Assembly (NCBI GenBank): GCA_949751835.1
Contig: CATKHK010000035.1
Coordinates: forward strand, 124,001-188,000
Length of the DNA: 64,000 nt
Direction of reading: 5' to 3'
Origin: Blepharisma japonicum
Lineage: Eukaryota; Ciliophora; Heterotrichea; Heterotrichida; Blepharismidae
A program made the translations under genes and the position numbers. The notes below the pieces were generated by a model, which was given only the letters and a program-made list of their open reading frames with translations, was not told where the DNA came from and searched no databases. This document shows positions 34,974-44,164 of this stretch, piece after piece (positions within the stretch are counted from its first letter, which is position 1; every line of letters begins with the position of its first letter).

Positions 34974-35276
34974 TTTAGTTTATAAAATGGGGGATAACTT
35001 TTAATTTAATAATTTTGATTTCTTAAAGCTACTTTTAATATATCATAGATGTTCTAGAGAGGGATATATTACAAATAGGATTATCTATTTGGTAAAACAA
35101 AGGTAAATTCTATATCTAAAATTCTCTATCTATTAAATATAATTATAATTTTTCAATCCTATAAACTTTTTAAATTTTGATTTATTAAGATTAGATTGTA
35201 TTAAATAGTTCAAATGCTTTTTAAACATGATTTTTGAAAAAAATTAAATTCAAATTTAAATATTTTTTTGTTTGAA
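34974..35276. promoter_or_regulatory. Divergent intergenic region
   Basis: 303 bp between divergent SCC2 (minus) and CKS1 (plus) starts. Both are cell-cycle genes, so shared regulation is possible. No element is recognisable. Confidence 0.4.
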
Positions 35277-35597
35277 ATGACCAAGGATCATATTGAATAT
35301 TCTGAAAAGTATTTTGATGATGAGTATGAGTATCGCCAAGTAAAATTACCAAAAGAAAGGGGTCCTGAGCTGAAAGATAAAGGCCTTCTTAGCGATGAAG
35401 AATGAAGAAAGCTTGGAATTGCTCAAAGCAAAGGATGGGTTCATTATGATTTATACTCACCAGAACCTCATATTTTACTTTTTAGAAGACTGTTGGGTAC
35501 TGATCCTCGAACTGGCTTAGTTGATCCAGCGCTTAGGGAAAATTTCAGAAGGGAAGCCGAACAGAAAAGGCGTGCTTTGCTATTAAGTTGTAAATAA
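35277..35597 (+). CDS. CKS1: Cyclin-dependent kinase regulatory subunit CKS1
   Basis: 106 aa with one TGA/Trp in the motif S-D-E-E-W-R-K-L-G, so it is split under the standard code. Family landmarks: [20 protein letters not shown], then [19 protein letters not shown] with the hinge H-x-P-E-P-H-I-L-L-F. CKS binds CDKs and phospho-Thr sites to promote multisite phosphorylation. A ~25-residue C-terminal extension rich in Arg and Glu follows the core domain. Stop TAA. Confidence 0.95.
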
Positions 35598-35877
35598 CTT
35601 GAATTTGAATTCATAAGAATAAGATTCTTCATAAAATGGCAAACTAAAGCTAATTTTAAATCTAAAGATTTTAATATTTTTATGATTTAAAGCATCTAGT
35701 TTGTTCTAATTAGATGATTTTTATAACTGCTCCTCTTTAAATTGACAAATAAAAGTTCTATTTTTTCAATTGGAAATTGTATAAAATTTTGTTAACATAG
35801 AAAAAATTATATTTATTTTTAATATTAACTCCAAATTGGAAAATTTTATGTTCTAAAGAAAAAGTAATTAGAATCGT
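35598..35877. other. Spacer between CKS1 and the repeat island
   Basis: AT-rich; no gene or repeat recognised. It ends where the duplicated unit begins (near 35878). Confidence 0.4.
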
Positions 35878-36384
35878 CATTTCTCGTCTTAAGTGTGAAA
35901 TCTTTTTAAAATGACATTAAATTGAAACTTTTCACAGCTGAAATCTGATTGGCTTATTTTAAGATAGCTTACTTTATAAAAAATATGCCTAAACAACAAG
36001 TCCACGTAAAAGTCGTCGTTATTGGTCACGTCGAATCTGGAAAGAAGGAAGCTTAAATGGGAAAGTCCATCTTAGTGAGTTAAATAATTGAATTTAAACA
36101 ACATTTCTTAATCAGGTGTTATTATCTAAATTTTATTAAAAATCAAACATTTTTATACCTTTTCTACTTCTCTTTCTCTCTAATCACTCATGATTGAATC
36201 ATCCTTGTCTCCTTATTTTCCTAAAAACCTTTCCAAAATCACAATCAAAAGTATTCTTTTTCTCAAAATTTAGCAAAAATCTTCATTAATTTTAATTATC
36301 ATTTCTTATCATTTAATTCTTCCTTTCTCTTCTCTCTTCAGCCTGATTTGAAATATCAAATGTCAAGGCTTTATCCTGCTTCGC
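35878..36384 (+). repeat. Tandem chimeric unit, copy A
   Basis: About 507 bp, repeated directly downstream from 36385. It holds a promoter-like AT-rich lead, an EF-1alpha 5' fragment (ATG 35985), a pyrimidine-rich stretch, then from 36207 (GTCTCCTTATTTTCC) the sequence that also follows the PP2C pseudogene at 37631. Copies differ by scattered substitutions and small indels, so the duplication is not recent. Confidence 0.85.
35985..36056 (+). pseudogene. EF-1alpha N-terminal fragment, copy A
   Basis: ATG opens MPKQQVHVKVVVIGHVESGK, the EF-1alpha N-terminus through the P-loop Lys. It then jumps to K-E-A, stop, M-G-K-S, which matches a later stretch of EF-1alpha (K-E-A-A-E-M-G-K-S). About two dozen residues between are missing and TAA closes the frame after 23 codons. 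Downstream frames do not resume. It cannot make a GTPase. Confidence 0.85.
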
Positions 36385-36508
36385 CATTTTCTCGTCTTAA
36401 GTGTGAAATTTTTTAAAAACGACACTGAATTAAAACTTTTCACAACTTTGATCTGATTGGCTTATTTTAAAATAAAAATGGAAAAGTATAACTTACTTTA
36501 TAAAAAAT

Positions 36509-36568
36509 ATGCCTAAACAACAAGTCCACGTAAAACTCGTAGTCATTGGTCAAGTCAAGAAGGAATAA
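36509..36568 (+). pseudogene. EF-1alpha N-terminal fragment, copy B
   Basis: MPKQQVHVKLVVIGQV then K-K-E and TAA; 19 codons plus stop. It has the same deletion-type junction as copy A but has also lost the P-loop (G-Q-V in place of G-H-V-E-S-G-K). It is followed, out of the closed frame, by the same ATGGGAAAGTCC (M-G-K-S) remnant. More degraded than copy A. Confidence 0.85.
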
Positions 36569-36719
36569 ATGGGAAAGTCCATCTTAGTGAGTTAAACACT
36601 TAAATTTAACAAACATTTCTTAATCAGGTGTTATTATCTAAATTTTATTAAAAATCAAATATTTTTATAACTCTTTCTACTTCTCTTTCTCTCTAATCAC
36701 TCGTCATCGAATCATCCTT

Positions 36720-36734
36720 GTCTCCTTATTTTCC
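36720..36734 (+). repeat. 15-bp direct repeat, left of PP2C body
   Basis: GTCTCCTTATTTTCC, identical to 37631-37645 and to 36207-36221 in copy A. It looks like a target-site duplication, or a recombination joint. Confidence 0.85.
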
Positions 36735-36736
36735 TT

Positions 36737-37630
36737 CTGGGTGCATACTTTTCTTCACCAAAAACTGACAAACATACAATTAAAGGTCAAAATGATCGAG
36801 TCAGTTTTGCAGCATCAGAAATGCAAGGATGGAGAATAGGCATGGAAGATCCACAAATCACAGAAGTTAATCTGGGTCTAGATGCAATGCGTTTTGGAGT
36901 TTTTGATGGGCATGGCGATAAAGAAGTTGCCAAATTTGTAGATTGTCATTTGCCAAGAGCATTTAGCAAATCGTAACTATCAAAACAAATCGTTTAACGC
37001 CGCTTTACAAGAAACTTATCTGAAAATGGACCAGCTTCTAACAACTAAAGAAGTCCAGCGTGAATTCGTCAGACTGCAGCGTGATCTTCCTTATGATTAT
37101 CAAGTTTTTGTTGATGATGCAGACTCTTTAGCAGGCTATACATCAGTGGTAGCTTTAATTAAAGGCAACAAATTATATGTAGATTCCAGATGTGTATTAG
37201 TTAATGCAGGAAGGGTCATTGAAATGTCACAAGATCATAAGCCTGACAATCAGATCCAAAAGGATAGGATCACAAGGGCAGGAAGTAGCGTAGAAGATGG
37301 AAGAGTTATGGGAAATTTAAATTTAAGCAGAGCGATTGGTGATTTAGAGTATAAAAAAATGCAGAGCTAGCTCCTGAAGAACAGATGGTAACCGCTTTTC
37401 TGATATTAAAGTTGAAGAGCTTAGACCTGAGTGTGATTTCATTGTATTGGCATGTGTAGGGATTTGGGATATTTGACTTGCCAACAGTGTGTTGAGATTT
37501 GTTATAAAAACATTGCTGAAGGTATTGATTTAGGAGATGCAGTTGAAAAGGTCATTGATAGATGTCTTGCACCTGATGTTGCAAGCACTGGCGGCTTAGG
37601 CTGCGATAGCATGACTATAATATTAGTTAA
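36737..37630 (+). pseudogene. PP2C-type protein phosphatase pseudogene
   Basis: Homologous over nearly a whole PP2C coding region, from a lost start (CTG-GGT-GCA where family members read M-G-A) to D-S-M-T-I-I-L-V. Landmarks: GWRIGMEDP, FGVFDGHGD, DHKPDN, GNLNLSRAIGD and a degraded A-C-V-G-I-W-D, where family PP2Cs have a metal-binding Asp (D-G-I-W-D). Lesions: start codon changed, frameshift near 36965 (TAA at 36974), an extra A in the A-run near 37355, single-base losses near 37398 and 37475, and a scrambled region around the Y-V-D-S-R-C-V-L block. No introns are apparent. Not a functional phosphatase. Confidence 0.9.
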
Positions 37631-37800
37631 GTCTCCTTATTTTCCTAAAAACCTTTCCCAAACCACAATCAAAAGTATTCTTTTTTCTCAAAATCCAGCA
37701 AAAATCTTTATTAATTTCAATTATCATTTCTTATCATTTAATTCTTGCTTTCTCTTCTCTCTTCAGCCTGATTTGAAATATTAAATGTCAAGGCTTCATC
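37631..37800 (+). repeat. Tandem chimeric unit, copy B (right part)
   Basis: Starts with the second copy of the 15-bp direct repeat and continues collinear with 36207-36380 of copy A (TAAAAACCTTTCC... through CAGCCTGATTTGAAATAT and TGTCAAGGCTT), with scattered substitutions. Confidence 0.85.
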
Positions 37801-38087
37801 CTACTTTAATCCTTATCAAATATTGCTGACAGTTGTTGCTCAGTTTACAATTACTTATACCAAGAAATTATCTACTTTTTAGAGTAGCAAAATAATCAAT
37901 AAATCATAAAGGCTGTGCTATTTTTATCTCCTAAGAAAACAATATCTGAATGCAATAGAATTTGTATATAAAATAGAAATCTTTACAATCATTTAGCTAC
38001 TAATTAACTTTTTTCACTTAGACCTTTTATTATTTTATTTTGATTTTAGTTTGATAATTGTATATATCCCAATTACTTAATTATTTA
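37801..38087. other. Spacer before SOSS-B gene
   Basis: AT-rich, no gene seen; it should contain the downstream gene's promoter. Confidence 0.4.
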
Positions 38088-38504
38088 ATGGCATCAGGAC
38101 TACACTATAAACTTTGGAACACAACTCCAACACACTCGATTTCCTCTATTACTCCTAATGATAAGAACATAGAAGTGAGAGTCATTTTATTAGAGAAAAT
38201 AAGCAACATTGAATTAAAAAGTGGAGATGTCATTCATCAATTCCTTGTAGCCGATCACTCCGGATCTATTAAGTGCAATTTCTTTGGAGACATTGGAAGC
38301 CAATTAAAGAGTGGAGATATTGTTCATATGTCTAATATCTTTGCCACCTTATATAAAGAAACAACTTTAACTCTGTATACAGGAAAAAGGTCAAAGGTTT
38401 ACAAAATAGGGGAGTTTTTCATGAGATTCCTGGAAGAACCTAATATGAGTGAAACAGAATGGGAAAAAGACGCAAAGGGATTATTTTATTTGAAGCAAAG
38501 ATAG
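38088..38504 (+). CDS. SOSS complex subunit B-like single-stranded DNA-binding protein
   Basis: 138 aa OB-fold protein. ATG 38088 (MASGLHYKLW) is chosen over an upstream TTG that extends the frame. Close pattern match to hSSB1/NABP: VRVILLEKISNIEL, VADHSGSIKCNFFGD, LKSGDIVHMSN and the diagnostic LTLYTGKRSKVYKIGEF followed by E-x-P-N-M-S-E. The family binds ssDNA in double-strand-break repair (SOSS) and joins Integrator-type complexes. The short C-terminus lacks the long disordered tail of vertebrate NABP. Confidence 0.85.
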   Translation: MASGLHYKLWNTTPTHSISSITPNDKNIEVRVILLEKISNIELKSGDVIHQFLVADHSGSIKCNFFGDIGSQLKSGDIVHMSNIFATLYKETTLTLYTGKRSKVYKIGEFFMRFLEEPNMSETEWEKDAKGLFYLKQR

Positions 38505-38795
38505 TTAATAGATGGATTAGAATAAAGTATCATAAGATGTATATTAGGATATATTGCTTTATTGTCATTTTTAGTTCTTATCTCAATCCTTAAGTTAGGA
38601 TAGGGTGCTTTCTTCTAAAATGGATGCACACCATTTCGTTCGTTTTATAATTTCGATTTTTAAGCTAAAACAGTTATGCATTTCACATAAGAATAAAATA
38701 GTTGCCTCTCTGCTATAGCTTTAGCTCATTATGATACTAGCTATTAGAAAATCCTAATTAGCTGATTAAGAATAATAGCTCTTATAATAATTTAA

Positions 38796-40730
38796 ATGCA
38801 GGTGCGACAGATTCAAGATGGGCAATACACTGCAACAGTTTACACTCTTATTAGAGAAGGTCGGTTAGAAGAAGTAGTAACTATTCTCAACAAAGAGCTT
38901 CAGCTATCTCCCAGATCACGTGCCGCTCTTTCACTGCTTGGATATTGTTACTATAACCTCCAAGATTATCGCATGGCGGCTACAATGTACGAGCAGCTGG
39001 TTCGCTACTATCCTGACGTCGAAGATTATCGCGTTTATCATGCTCAAAGCTTATACAAAGGAGCTTTATACGAAGAAGCCATGACAGCATTGAACATGAT
39101 TAAAAGTAACCAATCAGCTCAAAGAATTCTCCTTATGCAAGCTGCTTCTTATTATGAACAAGACGAATTAGGCCACGCCAAAAGTGTACTTGCCAGTTGT
39201 GCTCAAAATGACCCTGAAGTCATTATTATTGAAGCTGCAATTTTATATAAGGAAGAAAAGTATGAAGATGCAAGGGTCAAGTTCCAAGAAGCGCTCAACC
39301 AGATAGGGTATCAGTGTGATTTAGCATATAATGTTGCCTTGTGCCATTATAAGCTCAAACAGTGGGCACCGTGCTTGAAATTTATTGCAGAAATCATTGA
39401 AAAAGGGGTAAGAGAGCATCCTGAACTAGGAGTTGGGAGCAATGCGGAAGGAGTTGAAGTCAAAAGTGTGGGAAATACACAAATTCTTAAAGAGACTGCA
39501 CTTATTGAAGCTTTTAATTTAAAGGCTGCAATAGAATATGTGACAAAAAATATAGCAGCTGCTAAAGAAGCGCTCTTGGACATGCCTCCAAGAAGTGAAG
39601 AAGAATTAGATCCAGTTACACTTCATAACCAAGCACTTATGAATATGGACTCTGACCCAACCGTCGGATTTAGAAAATTCAATTTCTTGCTACAAAATCC
39701 GCCATTCCCCGTTGAAACTTTTGCAAACTTACTGATTTTGTATTGCAAATACAATTATTTTGATCTTGCTGCAGATGTCTTAGCTGAAAACGCTCAACTT
39801 ACTTATAAATGCTTATCAAATGAAGACTTCGAATACCTCGATGCTTTAATTATGTGCCAAACTTCCCCAGAAGAAGCCTATCGTAAATTTGACAACCTTG
39901 CAAACAATAATATTGACCAGTTAAGAAAATTCACAAAGCAAATCCAAGACGCCCGAATAGCCCGTGATAATGATGAAATCCGAAGAACTCTCAAAGAATA
40001 CGATTTAGCTCTAGAAAAATACATTCCAGTACTTATGGCCCAAGCTAAAATTTACTGGGATAAAGAAAACTACTCAATGGTCGAAAAACTCTTTAGACAG
40101 TCAGCTGAATTCTGCTCTGAGCACGAAACTTGGCAGCTAAACGTTGCTCACGTCTTTTTCATGCAAGAGAACAGATTTATCGAAGCAATCCGATACTATG
40201 AGCCAGTCGTCAGCAGATATGAAGAAAATTTGCTTGATTTGACTGCTATTGTTCTCGCAAACTTGTGTGTCAGCTATATCATGAACTCTCAGAATGATGA
40301 AGCTGAAGAGCTTATGAGGAAAATTGAAAAAGAAGAGGAAAAAGTAAGCTATGAAAACCCAGAACAGCAATTATTCCATCTCTGCATTGTGAATCTTGTT
40401 ATTGGAACTTTGTATTGCTCAAAAGGGAATTTTGAATTTGGGATTTCAAGAATTGTGAGAAGCTTAGAGCCATATAATAAAAAATTAGGTACTGATACAT
40501 GGTTTTATGCAAAAAGATGCTTCCTTTCTTTAATTGAAGCAATGGCTAAACATATGGTTGTTCTTCCTGATGCGTCACTTGCAGAAATTTTGCTCTTTTT
40601 GGATGCTGCTGAGATGTATGGGACTGCTATTCCAACTGAAATTAATCCACTTGACACAAACAGTGAAAAGAAAACTGTTGCGTATGAAGCAAGAGTGCTG
40701 AAAAGAATGTTCTTAAAGCTAAGGGAATAA
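38796..40730 (+). CDS. IFT70: Intraflagellar transport protein IFT70 (TTC30)
   Basis: 644 aa, unbroken; all four Trp are TGG. The N-terminus (IQDGQYTATVYTLIREGR; LSPRSRAALSLLGYCYYNLQDY) is characteristic of TTC30/DYF-1/IFT70. TPR helices run through the whole length, as expected for this superhelical IFT-B core subunit that wraps IFT52. Length is normal for the family. Required for ciliary assembly and, in some organisms, tubulin polyglutamylation in cilia. Confidence 0.95.
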   Translation: MQVRQIQDGQYTATVYTLIREGRLEEVVTILNKELQLSPRSRAALSLLGYCYYNLQDYRMAATMYEQLVRYYPDVEDYRVYHAQSLYKGALYEEAMTALNMIKSNQSAQRILLMQAASYYEQDELGHAKSVLASCAQNDPEVIIIEAAILYKEEKYEDARVKFQEALNQIGYQCDLAYNVALCHYKLKQWAPCLKFIAEIIEKGVREHPELGVGSNAEGVEVKSVGNTQILKETALIEAFNLKAAIEYVTKNIAAAKEALLDMPPRSEEELDPVTLHNQALMNMDSDPTVGFRKFNFLLQNPPFPVETFANLLILYCKYNYFDLAADVLAENAQLTYKCLSNEDFEYLDALIMCQTSPEEAYRKFDNLANNNIDQLRKFTKQIQDARIARDNDEIRRTLKEYDLALEKYIPVLMAQAKIYWDKENYSMVEKLFRQSAEFCSEHETWQLNVAHVFFMQENRFIEAIRYYEPVVSRYEENLLDLTAIVLANLCVSYIMNSQNDEAEELMRKIEKEEEKVSYENPEQQLFHLCIVNLVIGTLYCSKGNFEFGISRIVRSLEPYNKKLGTDTWFYAKRCFLSLIEAMAKHMVVLPDASLAEILLFLDAAEMYGTAIPTEINPLDTNSEKKTVAYEARVLKRMFLKLRE

Positions 40731-40867
40731 TAAATTATTAGTTTATATTTTATGACAGCTTTTTTTTCAAATTTGTGGGTTTGCTTGCCAATTTCTATAA
40801 TTGAAAATTTGGTGCATAAGACTATTATCGACTATATTGTAGTATTTTATATTAATATAAATTTATA

Positions 40868-41512
40868 TTACGAAACAATACTATCTTTTTTGCTGTTTTT
40901 CTCTTGAATGTAATTTTGCAGAAAATTTCTGGCAGACAAAACATTGAAGCCATTTTCTTCAATTGTTTTGAAAATGATTTCATGATCAACTTCCCGTTCG
41001 TGGCTGAATATCGCTTACTTATTAATAATCCATTCAAGTCATTCTTCAGGTATGTTTCCTAATGCATAGTCATATAGGTCTTTATAACTAATAGCCCCAT
41101 CATGATTTTTATCGCATTTAAAAAACTCTTGAGCAATTTCATCGATATCTTTTATATCAATATGCTCCTCATACAAAGTTCTTCTCAAGCTTTCTTGAGT
41201 TATATAGCACCGATGGTCTCTATCTTCATACTTTTTGAAATCAGCCAACACATTAAGCTCGCAATCAGTTTTCTCCACTCTCAATTTTCTAAACTACCTA
41301 TTTTATACTTGCTTAAAAGAGATCTTTGCCGCTCCAGCATCAAGTAATATCGTTTTCAAAGCATTTAATGGCGCATACAAATGTATTGATCTAAAAATTG
41401 TTTTTAAATCTTCTAAACAAATAATTCTATCTCTGTTCTACATATTCCCTACCACATCAAGCAGCTGAAACACTTTTCTTGTCGTTTCTTCTGATTCGCT
41501 ATATTTTTCCAT
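40868..41512 (-). CDS. EF-hand calcium-binding protein with three 15-nt introns
   Basis: Four exons: 41512-41453, 41437-41309, 41293-41019 and 41003-40868, 199 aa, one UGA/Trp. Start MEKYSESEETTRKVFQLL. EF loop 1 is created across intron 1 (D-V-N-R-D-R-I-I-C-L-E-D); it lacks a good residue at some ligand positions. EF loop near residue 125 (DKNHDGAISYKD) is canonical, and a further pair of helix-loop-helix regions appears degenerate. It is a calmodulin/centrin-superfamily relative. The third exon alone (MRVEKTD...) had looked like a gene. Stop TAA 40868. Partner unknown. Confidence 0.85.
41004..41018 (-). other. Intron, 15 nt
   Basis: Coding strand GTAAGCGATATTCAG; removal replaces an in-frame TAA and joins E-W-I-I-N to N-H-E-R-E. 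The only intron here ending CAG. Confidence 0.88.
41294..41308 (-). other. Intron, 15 nt
   Basis: Coding strand GTATAAAATAGGTAG; phase 0, ends with an in-frame TAG unless removed. Confidence 0.85.
41438..41452 (-). other. Intron, 15 nt
   Basis: Coding strand GTAGGGAATATGTAG; phase 0. Splicing builds the first EF-hand loop D-V-N-R-D-R. Confidence 0.88.
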
Positions 41513-41539
41513 CTATAATTGTAAGAATAAGTTTAAAAC

Positions 41540-43006
41540 ATGGAATATTCTCACAAAATTAGAAAGCTCAACCAAGAGATTGCTTTGTACCATAAAGAAC
41601 TTATAAGGGTTCTTGATAAAATCGAGCTTGAAACCTTGCCTGTAAACTTTATGTAGAGTCCATCAAAAGTTGCTGTAGAATTGACCTCTTTCGAAGAAAT
41701 TACTAATTTAATCTATAAGCTCTATGAAAAAGATAGAGCTTTGTATAAGGTTTATAGAGAAAAACAGAAAAGTAAGCCGAAAATTAAGCTTATTAGTGAT
41801 TTAAAAGGAGATTTAATGAAGTTGAAAAGAGAAATCGTTGAAAATAATAAACTTGTAACGAAAGAAATCAAAAAAGTCAGCTTAATTGTTAAAGAATATA
41901 GAGAAAGATGCAACTTAGAATTTACTCAATTTTTGAAAGGATTGGATATTGAGCTGAGAAAGGCTTTGAAACCTTTGGTTCCTAATGAAGTTTTAAGTGA
42001 ACAAATAAAATATAAGCCTATCAATGAGGATTGGAATGGATTAGATTCATTGAATTCCACTATGCATAATGAGGCAGCTCCTGGAGATTCAACCGAGGAT
42101 AAACTTAACAATCATATTCAGCTTCTAGTTAACACCCTTGAAGGGGTAGCTAAAAGTTTGATAGAAGTTGCTACAGAAGTTGATAAAAAATACTATGAAA
42201 TAGTAGACCCAAGTCAGCTCAACTCAGACCCACCTTCACCACTGGCAGCTCCGCTGCCAGAATATTTTAGCTTTGATTTAGGAAGGCTATCTGATGAAAC
42301 AAGAGAGTCAAGGCTCAGCTTATTAAACGAAAAAACAAAGAAAAAAATAATAAAAAGGATCAATGAAATGGAAGTCTCCAAAAATGGCTGCTTAAGCCCA
42401 AGACTGGCTCGAAGGATAAAGCGAAGACTGGAAACTCTAATCCATAAAAGAGTTAATCAATTAGAACTCTTAGACCTCTTCAAAGAAGAAGGAGTCCCAA
42501 TCAGCAAGCGTGAACAGCTTGTGTTTGATATTATTAATTCTGCAAGAGATGGCAGCAAACATGTAACGCTTAATGATCTGATGGGCATCACAGATGAAGC
42601 GAAAAATAAAAAAGAAATAAATAGAAAACCCAGTAGCTTTGAAGTCTCAGATAACGATTATTCACAAATCATGAAAAAAATCGAAGGAAGAGAGCTGGAG
42701 TATGAGGTGGAAGAAAATGACTCTTTACGTAGCTCTATAGATGATAGACTAATAAAAAGCCCATCTCCTTCTCCACCAAGAATTAGTAGAGGAATTAAAA
42801 GAGTCGCGGCATCTGATAAGCATTTGAAATATCTCCCAGAAGTATCTGCGTCACATGATGATGCAAGCCTATTGCTTGATCCACGTAAACAGCAAAAAGA
42901 TGTCAGAGTCAGATCTTTTACCCCTAGCAAGCCTAAGACTGAAGATAAAAGAATGCAGCCAAAAAGGTCAAAGACACCGGCTCTTCGTAAAAAGAGACTG
43001 ATATAG
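41540..43006 (+). CDS. Hypothetical coiled-coil protein with basic C-terminus
   Basis: Exons 41540-41641 and 41657-43006, 483 aa. Exon 1 supplies the start MEYSHKIRKLNQEIALYHKEL and a coiled coil that continues past the intron. Residues ~60-150 are Lys/Glu-rich helices. The middle has a Pro/Ser linker (DPPSPLAAPLPEYF). A Lys/Arg-rich segment near 260 (RLARRIKRRLETLIHKRVN) follows, and the tail is Ser/Pro/Arg/Lys rich. No known domain recognised. Its start is 27 bp from the EF-hand gene's divergent start, so the two promoters must overlap. Nucleic-acid or microtubule binding is only a guess. Confidence 0.65.
41642..41656 (+). other. Intron, 15 nt
   Basis: GTAAACTTTATGTAG; phase 0, removes an in-frame TAG and links exon 1 (ending L-E-T-L-P) to S-P-S-K-V-A. 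Confidence 0.88.
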
Positions 43007-43092
43007 TTATTTAAAAAAAGTAATTGCTTATTTCTTTTAAGCTTTTTATAAAAAGCCTTTATTTTATATTAAATTCGTTTTAAAATTAATAA

Positions 43093-44025
43093 ATGAAAAT
43101 TTTTGCATTTATAATCATTATCCCTCTAGCCTTTTCCTTATCATGTTACCAAATGGCTTGTGACGGGAAAATTAATACCACATCATCAAACTGCATTGAA
43201 TTCATGTCAGATCACTACAGCCTCAAGCCTTGCTCATATTCAAATTATACATGCCCTCATCCAAGCCATATTTCAACATCTACTTCGTTAAAATGTGAAT
43301 ATTGGATTGATAAGAGCTTATGAGATGCCAGCAGTGAGCAGGATTATTATGGATATTCCGTAGTTAGCAAAGGAGACCCATGCGATCCTTATGGCTTAGT
43401 AAGCACTTGTGACCGAGATAAGAATCTAGTATGCTATTGCCCTTATGGTACTTGTACTTGTGTAACAGGCTTAAAATACGGCGAAAACTGTGCGGTAGAT
43501 TCAACGCCTTGTATAGACGGTTACATTTGTAGCCAGAAAATCTGCACTTTAAAATATTCAGTCCAAGCAGGTCAAAACGCAACAGACGAAAGAGCCTGCA
43601 CTACTGGTGGACCTTTAGTTATTAATGGAGAGTATTTTACATGTAAATCTGCTGTGGTAACTGCAGGGACTTTGCCAAAAAGCTGTAGCACTAATAATGA
43701 TTGTATTTCTGCAGATGGAAGCGATTATAGCACTTGTTTGTGTGGAATGAATACAGATGGGCAGGCTTATTGCAAATTGCATTATAGCGATGAGCCTATG
43801 GTTAATTGAAGAGAAGCTGCAAGAGATGGAGATTGGCCTAGACAAATATATTGGGAGTTTGTAAGCGTGAACTATCCTTATTTGCAAGGGAATATCCCAT
43901 CATGTTTGTCTACAACATGAAGAGATTATGGGGTGTATTCTAATGGAGAGCCTGCAAGCTCTCTTTCAGGGAGTTTTATAATTGAATGTGTAAGTGCTGT
44001 TATGGCGGTATTTTTAATATGTTAA
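43093..44025 (+). CDS. Secreted/surface Cys-rich protein, copy 1
   Basis: 310 aa with three UGA/Trp codons. Signal peptide MKIFAFIIIIPLAFSLS, then about 27 Cys in a knotted pattern with short spacings (LVCYCPYGTCTCVTG; C-I-D-G-Y-I-C-S-Q-K-I-C), N-glycosylation sequons, and a C-terminal hydrophobic segment after a Ser/Gly stretch (ASSLSGS) that looks like a GPI-attachment or membrane signal. Before it is a Trp-bearing module (W-R-E-A-A-R-D... P-S-C-L-S-T-T-W). Composition and layout resemble the gene at 51.6-52.7 kb. Family not recognised; probably a cell-surface coat protein. Confidence 0.75.
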
Positions 44026-44164
44026 ATTTTGAAATAAAATAAAATAAATTTCTCAGCTATAGATTAGAGGAAGCCTTTATTTTGCTTAATAATAAAAATC
44101 TCTAATAGGTGGCCATAGAATATTTTTCTCAAATATTATTAAATTTTTATATAATTAATTAAAA

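Larger units (their letters stand above)
36385..36734 (+). repeat. Tandem chimeric unit, copy B (left part)
   Basis: Second copy of the unit. It is collinear with copy A from the TTTCTCGTCTTAAGTGTGAAA lead through the pyrimidine-rich stretch to GTCTCCTTATTTTCC (36720-36734), where the PP2C body interrupts. It carries a small extra insertion before the ATG relative to copy A. Confidence 0.85.

Noticed and set aside
35985-36056. EF-1alpha fragment as a functional 23-residue peptide gene
   Set aside because: Residues match an internal deletion of EF-1alpha; copy B is further degraded. Pseudogene is simpler.
37026-37370. PP2C fragment as a small active phosphatase gene
   Set aside because: It lacks the N-terminal metal-binding half in frame and ends at a frameshift; flanking pieces continue the same PP2C in other frames.
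40852-41037. 61-codon minus ORF downstream of the EF-hand exon
   Set aside because: Wrong frame; removing a 15-nt intron at 41004-41018 gives the true last exon in another frame.
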